Shown here: piece by piece, positions 12,217-22,400 of the stretch
Position numbering within the stretch: position 1 is the stretch's first letter
Layout: the number at the start of each line of letters is the position of its first letter
Assembly (NCBI GenBank): GCA_007449985.2
Contig: VIIQ02000059.1
Coordinates: 372,001-436,000, forward strand
Reading direction: 5' to 3'
Origin: Desmodesmus armatus
Lineage: Eukaryota; Chlorophyta; Chlorophyceae; Sphaeropleales; Scenedesmaceae
Length of the DNA stretch: 64,000 nucleotides
Program-made: the position numbers and the translations under genes
The notes under the pieces: generated by a model
The model's input: only the letters and a program-made list of their open reading frames with translations
The model's database searches: none
What the model was told of the DNA's origin: nothing

Positions 12217-12827
12217 ACACACTATGCTCATCAGTACATCAAGCCTTATATTGTGTGTCAGCACAGCGCTCTGTGACATGGGCGGCGTCATCTGAACACA
12301 TGCTGTTCAGATGGTGGGTAGGGTATTAGTGGGTAGTGTGAGTGGGTAGTGTTCCAAGCGGCCTGACGTATCAGCCTCGAGCTCAGGGCAATCAGCGGGT
12401 AGGGCAAACATGCAGTTTTGTGCCATTGGGTACGAGCTGTGATGCTGCCAGCAATCAATGCTATTTTGGGTTTGCGGTCGACATGCATGCCATGAAGCTG
12501 GTTGTGTTGCATGGTGTGTATGTTTGTACTTTGGCCCTGTCGGCTGTGCAGCAGTTGGCACGGTGGAACCAGTTGACCTTTGAGCTGCAGTCATGAGGCT
12601 GCACCGTGCAGTGACTGCCAAAAGTGTTGCATGCAACACTGGGATTCTGCCGCTCGTCCTTGCATGTTGTGACCTTGATATCACGACATAATGACCTCAC
12701 TTCTCACACATGCATGCATGCAAAACCTATGCACAGTGGATCATACTTGCGAGTAGTGACACATGCCGCCCTTCGACACCATCATTACCATTGACCATGA
12801 CATCAGTACACACAACACACGCATGCT

Positions 12828-12832
12828 TTACA
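12828..12832 (-). terminator. TGTAA polyadenylation signal of DDX1 gene (candidate)
   Basis: TTACA on the + strand (TGTAA on the minus strand), 35 bp after the DDX1 stop. It would give an unusually short 3' UTR, so a more distal site is possible. Confidence 0.35.
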
Positions 12833-12866
12833 TGTATGCCGCATGCACACACAAGCCTACAACAGA

Positions 12867-13412
12867 TCAGCAGGCTTCCATCGGCGTAGTGCCTGTGTCC
12901 ACTGCTGCTGCTGCTGTCGCCTTGCCTCCCGTCCACCTGCTCTTGAGTGTGAGGAAGCTGGTCTGTGCCTGCCATTCCAGTGCCACCAGCGCCTCAACAT
13001 TCTGCTGTATGCTCTCTAGCCGCTGTGACACCTCTGCTGTGGACCCGCCGCCACGCGCTTGGCCGTAGGCAGAGCCCTCGCCTGTATGCAGCAATCAGCA
13101 GCGCAGGAGACCACACAGGGTTTGCATCTGGCAGTGATGAGCAGGAGTTTCATACCACACGGCAGGAGTTTCATACCATACGGCAAGCACTTGCAAGTCG
13201 TGCCTGCAAGGCCTAGGGCAGGGTGAGGTCCAGCCATTAGGGTTTGAGCTTTAGTTCCTTAGGAATAAACCCTAAACCCCAAACCCACAAACCAACTCAC
13301 CTGCCAGTCGTGCCTGTAGGTCCTGTGGCAGGGTGAGGTCCTCAGCCAGGCTAGGTATGCTTGCCCCCAGACGCTTCTCAACCTCCTGCAGCAGACTTGG
13401 CTCATCATACCT

Positions 13413-13469
<57 letters not shown>

Positions 13470-16400
13470 GCAGCAAAAGCACAACATACGGATGCACTCA
13501 TGATCAACATTTTGTATATCTTTCTTTCTCTTTCTTCAACAGTTGCAATGCAGATCAGTCAGTCAGGCAACCACTACACCGAACACTTTGTGCAGCCCTG
13601 GGTTGGACAGGGCTAGAAAATGCACCCGTTGCCAAGATCACTGGGAGCAGCTCAACCAGAAGAAGCCCCCCTCAGGGTTGCAGGCACCTACTCCCCAGAC
13701 CCCCACACGCAAACCCCTACACACAAACTCACCAGATAGTCTGGCCGCCCTGCTCCTGCAGCTTGGTGTTTTTGGCGTCCGGCTCCAGCCAAGGTTTGTA
13801 GCCCTTGATGGTGCAGAACCACACCTTCTCAGGCACACTGCTGACTAGGCTGATGGCTAGACCCATGTGGTCAGCACGACCAACACGACCCACCCTGCAA
13901 GAGCAACAAAATGATGGCAGACAGGGCGGTTTGTGTGTGGGCTTTGGTTGCAGGGTTTCACACACCTTCTCAGGCACACTGCTGACTAGGCTGATGGCTA
14001 GCACATGTGGTCCGCACGACCAACACGACCCACCCTGCAAACAAGAGACAAAGACGGCAGACAGGGCGGTTGGTGTGTGGGCTTTGGTTGCAGGACCACA
14101 CCCTTTCAGGGACACCACTCACTGGGCGTATGGCTAGACCCATGTGGTCCGCACGACCAACACGACCCACCCTACAAGAGCAACAGCGGAATGATGGCAG
14201 ACAGGGCGGTTGGTGTGTGGGCTTTGCAAACTAAGTTGGTTACAGGACCACACCCTCTTAGGCACACTGCTCACTAGGCTGATGGCTAGGCCCGTGTGGT
14301 CCGGACGACCAACACAAACGCACCCTGCAAACACCCCAAATTACAGCACACAGGTGTTGGGTATGTACACTAGGGGTGAAGTTTGCATGTGTGGTGTCCC
14401 GCTGGGGCAACCGCTGCCCAGCTTTTTGCCCCATCTGTGGGTTGCAGCAACAACATGTTTTTTTTATTTGGGGAAGGGGGGCGGACCCCCACCGGCTGGC
14501 CACACACACAACAGCCGAAGCTGCCGGGAGCCCAAGGTCTAGCCTCACACCGATGGGAGCTGCCTAAACACCCTTTGTACTCGCAACAGCATGTGCAAGT
14601 AAGGTATGGTCCTTGGGTGAGGATGACTGTGATTGTGCATGCTTCAGGCTTGTAGCCGCTGGGCCCTAAACCCTAAACCCAAAAAACCTTGAACAGAACA
14701 CAGGGCACTCCTGAGAGCTGGGGGACTAGCTGCAAGCTGCCAGTCCTGAGGATTGTAGTGACAAGGAAGGCTACCAGGCGCACATGGTGGTCGGCACCCC
14801 AGGGTTAACCCTCAACTAAACCCTAGACCCTAAAACATACCTACCCCCCCTTCGAAAACCTCCAAGCCACGCTGCCAAGCGCACCTGTGTATGTAGTCTT
14901 CACTTTTGTCTGGCAGGGTCATGTTGATGACGTAGGGCAGCCCGCTGATGTCTATGCCACGCGCAGCAACGTCAGTGCAGATCAGGAAGCGCACATCACC
15001 CTCCTTGAACGCCTGCAGTACCGGTGGGTGGTGGGTGGGTGGGTTCGGGGGGGGGGGGGTGAGCGACAAGGAACGCCCGCAAGACCCTGAGCATCACGAC
15101 GAGTAAAACACTACAACCATTGCAGATCAGGAAGTGTACATCACCCTCCTTGAAGCCTGCAAGGGGTACAAAGAAAACACATACGCAGAGCCCTCAGCTG
15201 CCACCCCTCCAAGCCTTTGACACTTCAGTCATTAGACTAGTTGGTACCCCGCTTTACGCTTGGGCCCAGAGGCCGCCAACACCACACAGAAGTGTACTGA
15301 TACGCATCCTTTTCTACACACATTGCCACAGCGTCAAATCATGTAACCACCATCCAAGACAGTCACCGAACGCACCTGCAGGGCCCGTCTCCATTTGTCC
15401 ATGGTCCGCTGCCCCGCCAACACCACTGCCACCCCCTCCCTCCACTCCTTCCCACTCCCCCCCCCAAACAAGCCCCCCCCCCACACACACACACTATAAA
15501 CCCTAACCGCACTGGCAGGGCTTTTCGCCGTTTGCCATAGTTCGCTGCTCTGCCAGCACCCCCCCCGCTCCCACTCCCCCCCCCCCGCTCCCACTCCCCC
15601 CCCCCCCCACACACACCCTAAACCCTGACCGCACCTGCAGGGCCCGTCGCCGTTCGTCCATAGTCCGTTGCCCCGCCAGCACCACACATGAGTATGGGTG
15701 CTCCTTGCCCCCCTCACGCTTGCCCCTGAAGGCGCCACTGCTGCCGCTGCTGCTGCCATCACCACCCAGACCCAACATGAACTTCTCCAGGTTGTCACAG
15801 TCAAAGTTTGTCCTGCACAAGGTTGGGGTGGGTGGACCATGTGACGAACAGTTGAGCTTGATGAACACTTTTGACTGGGATCTGGTTGAAGTGCATCATA
15901 TTCGTTGACATGCAACCCAGATCCGGGGTATTCTGAACCCTCCAAACCCAACATGAACTTCTCCAGGTTGTCACAATTGAAGTTGGTCCTGTAGGGGTAC
16001 AGGGGTTGGGTTGCAGGGGTACAGGGGTACAGGGGTTGGGTGCTTACAGGGGTTGCGTTGGGTGCAGTTAAAGTTTAGGGTTGAGGGTTTAAGCCCGGGA
16101 CCCAACGCTAATTCAAGCCCGGGACTCAACGTCGATGGGTGGATGTTCAACATTTCAAATTCATTTGAAAAGATAGCAAACAAACACTGATTGATTGTTG
16201 GAAACATGTCGCAACAAGCATGCACTGCTCCTGCATGTCGTATGGAACAGCCCCCCCCCTACCACCCCCACCCGCACCTGCAGAATATGAGCCCCCCCCC
16301 CCCCCCCCCCCGCCCCCCGCCCCCCCACCTGCAGAATATGAGGCACTGATCCATGTTGTGTGTGTCCAGGATTGTCACGTCCACCCACCCGCCTACCCCT

Positions 16401-19400
16401 TGTGCACACAAATTCCCCCAAAAGCACCCCCCCCCGCCCACCTGCCCCCGCCCACCTGCCCCCGCCCACCTGCAGAATATGAGGCACTGGTCCATGTTGT
16501 GTGTGTCCAGGATCCGCTTCAGCAGGCGCTGCTTGAGTATCTTGACGGCCTGGCTCATGGCCTCAGGGGTGCACACATGGGGACCCATGGCATCATGCAC
16601 ATGCATGTTGTCCGTGAAGGTCTGCACAGGCATGGGGGTGAGTTGAGTTGCAGCATTGGGGCATGGACATTCAAGTTGGTAACTCAGGAAGGGGGGGGGG
16701 CTCCCACGGGCCACACACATACTGTGTACCAATTGAAAAATATTTGGTCAACCCAACTGCCCGGGGCCGGAGGGGTCCATTGACACTGTCAGCAGGACAT
16801 GTTCGCCATGGCAGGTACCCTTCAAGTCAGCAAGCATGGCCACCGGCACGGCCCTTCTCCGGCACACGCCCACCCACGCCCACCTCGGGTGTTGACTGCA
16901 GCCATGTTGCATTAGCAGTCTAGTCCCCATCAACATCACATGATCCACCACGCCAGGTCTGGTATCCCTGCCCAAGACGTGAAGCCCTTGTCACCCCCCA
17001 CCCACCGCCCTCACACACTCTCGACGTGGTGGCAGAACATACAGCTAGGACCGGGCACCTCCATACGCTCTCCCTGGGCCTTGCTCTATACCCACCTTGG
17101 GTGTTGACTGCAGCCATGTTGCGTCAGCAGTAGGGTCGACCCTCAGCAGCACGTGGTCCACTGTGTCAGGCACTGCATCCTTGCCCTTCAGGTCAACCAG
17201 CATGGGCTGCTGGCAGATGGCGGCAGCCAGCCGCTTCACTTCTGGAGAGTGTAGCGTGGCACTGAACATCAACACCTGGGGCGCGGCGAGAGGGAGAGGG
17301 GGAGGGGGCGGTCAACCCGTGTGTGCATCGAATATAGCGTGCAACATAAAGTGCAGCGTGGCACTGAATGACAACACCTGCAGGGAGAGGGGGTGGCGGT
17401 CATACAGTGTGTGCCTTGAACATTGAGGTTGCGTGAAGGTTTGCCCTTCAGGTCAACCAGCATGGGCTGCTGGCAGATGGCTGCAGCCAGGCGCTTCACC
17501 TGGGGGCTGTGTAGCGTGGCACTGAACATGAGCACCTGGGGTGGAAAGGGGGGGGGGGGTGGTGAGGGGATGGTGAGGGTCAACACCAAACCTTGAGGAG
17601 TGCCGAGCGTGAGCGTCTCGTCAGAAAGACAAAAGAGGGGTACAAGAGATCTTCGTAGGAAGTGGTATCAGGAGGTGGCAAGAGAGGGTGCACACGTGCA
17701 ATGCAGAGCATGGAGTGTGGAGTCGCCCAAGAGAGTTGCATGAGCATGAGCAGTGCTGCTCAGCATCTTGGATGCTTACGAACACACCTACATACAACAA
17801 ACCCTCCCCCCTCCCTCCAATGTAAAATCGCGCCGGTCCCTTGTGCTCAAGCAGCCTGACTTCTGTGTCCACAAGGCTGTGACAAGCTGCCGCCCCTTCT
17901 CACTAGCCCACCAACCCGCCCGCCTGCCGCCCCTCCCCCCCCCCCCCACCCACCCACCCACGCCCCCCCCCCCTTGCCCGCCCACGCACCTGCAGTCGTG
18001 CCAGTCCCGCACCCCCCTTGGCCAGCCTCCGGAAGAGCTTCATGATAACATCCTCACTGTCCAGCAGCCGGTCAGCCTCATCAAGCACAAAGAAGCGGAT
18101 CTGTGAGGTTTGAATAGTGTGATGTGACATAAGAGTGAAGGGTGAGGAGTGAGGTGTGAGAGTGCTTCTGAGATCAAGGGTCAGATGAAGGCCGTGCGGA
18201 TATCTGCACTGTCCAACAGCCAGTCAGCCTCATCAAGCACAAAGAAGCAGACCTCTAAACATTTTAAATATGACGGTACGCATAAGAGTGAGGGATTGGT
18301 GCGATGCAGCCACCATGATTGTCCAACAGCCAGTCAGCCTCATGGACAAATACATGTGCCAAAGACACAAGAAGTGTGACGGAACGCATGCCAGTAGGAG
18401 ATACGGGGGAGAGTGGTGTATGGGGTGTGAATGCAGGGGTCAACTGACAAAGTGAGAGGCCGCCCTCCATGTGAGTTTACGTCAGCATTGGCTCGATTTG
18501 TTGCTCACCTTGTCTAGGGGCAGCTTGCCAGTCTCCACAAGGTCACAACAGATCGAGAGTCACTAGCCTAGTGCAGTTGGTGTATGCATGTGACTGCAGG
18601 GGTTCATTGGAAAGCTAGGAGGCCAAAACCCTGTCAAACATTGGATGGTTTTGCTGCTCACCTTGTCTAGGGGCAGCTTGCCAGTCTCCACAAAGTCAAT
18701 CACCCTGCCTGGAGTACCCACAACAATCTCAGCACCTGCAGCAGCAGGCGCAAGCAGATAGACAGGTGTCAGGCACATCAATGGGCAGAAGGGCCAACAA
18801 GCAGGTGGTCATGTTAGTGAGGCCAAAAGGGCACAAGGACACAAGGGCATGCGTTTCGGCTTAGACGAGCCATCTCACAGCCAAACACACTGGCCACGCC
18901 CTTCCTGTACTGCACTGTGGCCAGCAGCCATGCCATGTACTGCGCAGTTGCGATCTTTTGTGTCCCTAAGCTGCGACCCTGTGTCCACACCCCCCCCCCT
19001 CCCCGGGCCTAGCAGCACTGCCTGCCTGACCATCACCCACCCAGCTCCTCATCTCCCCCCCCCCCCCCACACACACCACCCCCGGGCCCAAACACAGCTA
19101 CACATGCCTTCATCAAACACCCATGCCTTCACCAGTACAGTACAGTACAGTACAGTACAGTACAGTACAGTACAGGTATTGGGACACAGTCCCAACCTCG
19201 GCACCAGACAGCGAGGTAAGGGCTCATGAGGTTGCCAACAGTCTCCACACCTATTAGACTTATTGGACCTATTAGACTATCAGACTACGGGCCCAGGGCC
19301 ACCATGCTGACATAAGGTAGGTAATGCAATTGACGGGTGGCGGCTGCATCTACGTCAAGCAATGTCACCCCCCTTCAGTGCAACAACCCCTCTGCACTTG

Positions 19401-22400
19401 CCTTCTTTCAGTGCCCTGAGTTGCGGTCCTGCGTCCACGCCCCCCACCAGCAGCACACTGGACAGTGCTGGTGCTGTGAGGTGCTTGCCATAGGCCTGGA
19501 AGCACTTGTGGGTCTGCTCAGCAAGGTCCCTGCAGACGTAGGAGTTGAGAAGGAAAGGGAAGGCAGGGACATGTGCCAGTTCGTGTTTGCAGGGGGGAGG
19601 GGGTGTCCCTCCACACAGCTGGGGAGGGGGGGGGGTGTGCGCACGCGTGTGTGCCGACCAATGGAATACTTGGGTACATGCAAGCTCACTAAGACTGTCC
19701 TACTAGATAGGCAGGCAACAGTGACGTAATCCCTCAGCATGCTTGGATGAAACAGCAAGCGCACGCCTGCCAGGCTTTCAACCACTTGCGCATAAATCTG
19801 GATCGGCGGCCACACATAAGCCTTACGCATATCCAATGTTGCAATGTGTGTGGGTGCTGACAATTGGGCGTTCAACTTTATGTGTACCAGTCTGCTTCGT
19901 TCCCTTTTCAGCACACAACCTATAGACTGATTGCATGTGACTTGCATCATGATGTTCTTACTAGCTACCGTACATGGCTTGTATCCTCATGCTGGCTACA
20001 CATGTACCCTGAACCCTACACCAAAACCCTAAACCCTAAACAAACCACAAACACACCTGGATGGCTCCAGCACCAGACAGAGCGGCCGCCGTTCACTGCT
20101 GCTGCCAGCCGTCGCTGCCGTTGCTGCCGCTGCTGCACTGACCGTAACGTCAGCTGGGGCCTTGGCAATGCCCACAAAACCTGGAGGGGGGCCGAACTTG
20201 AAGGGGGTATCTCCAAAGTTGACTACCATCTCTGCATTCTTGAGGGTGATGGCTGGATAGAGCACCTGTATGGAGGGTGTGTGTGTATGTGTGTGGTGAG
20301 GGGTGTCGTTTGATAATGAGGAATTGGGTGGGGTTGTTGGGCGCTGGCATGAGGTGAGCGGGGGGGGGGGGGGATTAATGGGCAGGGGTTGGCAAGGTGG
20401 GGAGGTTGGCAGGGGTGGGGTCGGACTGTAAGGGGATACACCAAAGTTGGCTGGATATAGCACCTGCAGGGAGAGGGATGATGTGTCAACAGAGAGGTTG
20501 CGTGCTTGGCTACGGATCAATGATGACAGAGAGTGCTATGGAGCAACAAGATTACATGGGGTCCATATGTGTGATTCTGTCTGTGGCCTTGCCAGGTGTG
20601 CTAGCCTGGCTTTGCCAGCCTTGACGGTCAGGCTATCATAACTTGCGGAAGGTCATCTGCCAGAGGTCAGGTTCCCACACAGAAGCTACAGTGGATGGGC
20701 TCACCTGACCCTGCAGATGTAGGGGCAGCTTGAAGGCTGGGCCCAGCAGCTTGCCATTCTTGCTGAAGGAAATGACACCCTCCAGCGTGTCTAACATGCG
20801 GTGCTTAGGGTTCAAGGATACTTTTTTGGAGTTGAACCCAACACGCCCCCCCCCCCCCACACACCCCATCCACCCACCCATCCACCCACGTCGGAAAGTT
20901 GGCTGAGGTTTTGAAAGAGCCGTACGAGAATAACCCCTCTTCCGGAGGCCTCTTCCGGCCTGTTGGAAGAGCCGTGTCGGAAGGGGGGTGTGCGGGAAGA
21001 GGGATGTCAGAAGGCAGGGTCGTTCTGAAAGAGGGTCGACCGTACTCTGAAATAGCGTGGTCTTCTGAAATAGCCTGCCAGACGTGTGCCAGAAGAACCC
21101 CCTCTCTCAAAAGCGCGGTTTCAACACAAAGGCGATAACGACGTCGGTTAACAGCAGCAAGCTGCTTGGATTGCTTTGTTCAATGTTTACGTTTGCTTCA
21201 AACAGCTGCTACTCGTCGGACGGTGGCTCTCAATTGACCAGTCTGCTGACACGTTGACTGGGTGAAGCTGTGCACGTACAGCAGCTCAACCCTTCGGAAA
21301 CAACAGCTCCCCACTCGTTCAGCTGCTTTGCTTGGCAAGCAGCAAGCTCTGGCCTGCGTTTGGGCTAGTGCTGCAGCTTGCTGCCTTGCCAAGGCAACAA
21401 CAGCAGCGGGCAGCTGCTGACAACTTGCTTCTCTGTACCTGTAGGCAGGTATGGCCAAGAACTGGTCCTATTGCTGTGATACTGAAGTGATCAGCATCTG
21501 CAGCTGCCCTGAACAGCACCACACTGACACGTCTACTGCATCCACCGAAGTGCTATACATAGCACCACCGCATGTGTCTTGCCTGCGTGACTACTAAACA
21601 GGTTCTGCAAGTGCTTTTGCCCTTCTCAGAAGCACGTGCTGCTGCAGTGATGGGCTACTGCCTGATGTCTGCAGCTGCTGAGCCTCAGGGGTTGCCCATG
21701 TACTCTTTACAGGGAGCAGGAGCGACCTTCCAGTTACCAACGTTGGTAGCACACCAGGTTGCTGCTGCACTGGCTGCAGCTGCTACTCTCTGTGCCTGGC
21801 ACTTGTCGCTGCTGCCCTGGCTGTTGTTGCTGCTGTCTGTGCCTGCAAGCACTCAAGCGTCCACCTACCCAGCATGCTTCAACGCAAGCTACCATGCACC
21901 TGCTGCTGCTGTCCCCTAGCTCAGCCAGTGGCCTGACAGGCAAGGTGGCAGCTGCACTGGTTAAAGCCTAAGCAGCAGCAGCAACAACAGAAGATCTCTG
22001 TTCTGAAACAGCAGAAGCTGCCCTGTTGAGATAGCACTGCCGGCAATTTTGACACAAGCGTGCGGGAAGAGCCCCTTATTCCGACATTGCTATTCCCGGT
22101 CTGCGAGAAGAGCCGTGCGAGAAGAACCCCCCACCTCTACTCTGAAACGGCTTATTCTAGGCCTTCCACACGCCCTCTTCCAGCAGACCCGCCCTCTCCC
22201 GGAAGACCCCCCGAATCGCCGTTCCGGAAGAGGGGGTCTTCCGGCCTCTTCCAGCACGCGACTCCTGAAAGAGGGGGCTATATGGTCTTCGATGCCGGAA
22301 TAGCCTCTTTCGACAGACCGAAAACGCTCTTTCAAAAGAGCGGTCAAAATTCCGACGCACCCACCCCACCCCACCCAAAGAAAAACCAAAATGATCAGAG

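Larger units (their letters stand above)
11279..12866. other. Convergent 3' flanks, galactosyltransferase and DDX1
   Basis: No coding exon recognised. T/G-rich to about 12600, as in a + strand 3' UTR, with TGTAA at 11908-11912. A short foldback (cccaaggg / cccttggg) lies at 11411-11431 and spaced repeats at 12076-12216. From about 12700 the base use changes to the C/A-rich pattern of a minus-strand 3' end. Confidence 0.45.

Noticed and set aside
12060..12230. Possible tRNA or structured RNA in the spaced gtccctgtcagtcagg repeats
   Set aside because: No cloverleaf, anticodon arm or internal promoter boxes could be laid out; it is better described as a decayed tandem repeat.
13961..14180. Additional motif VI exons for DDX1
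   Set aside because: One copy has an in-frame stop. The other stays open, but it has a TAG acceptor and a diverged 3' part that cannot continue into exon 17.
17449..17540. Alternative exon 12 of DDX1 ([12 protein letters not shown])
   Set aside because: It lacks the second half of the exon and a donor in phase, and the downstream copy is complete and in frame.
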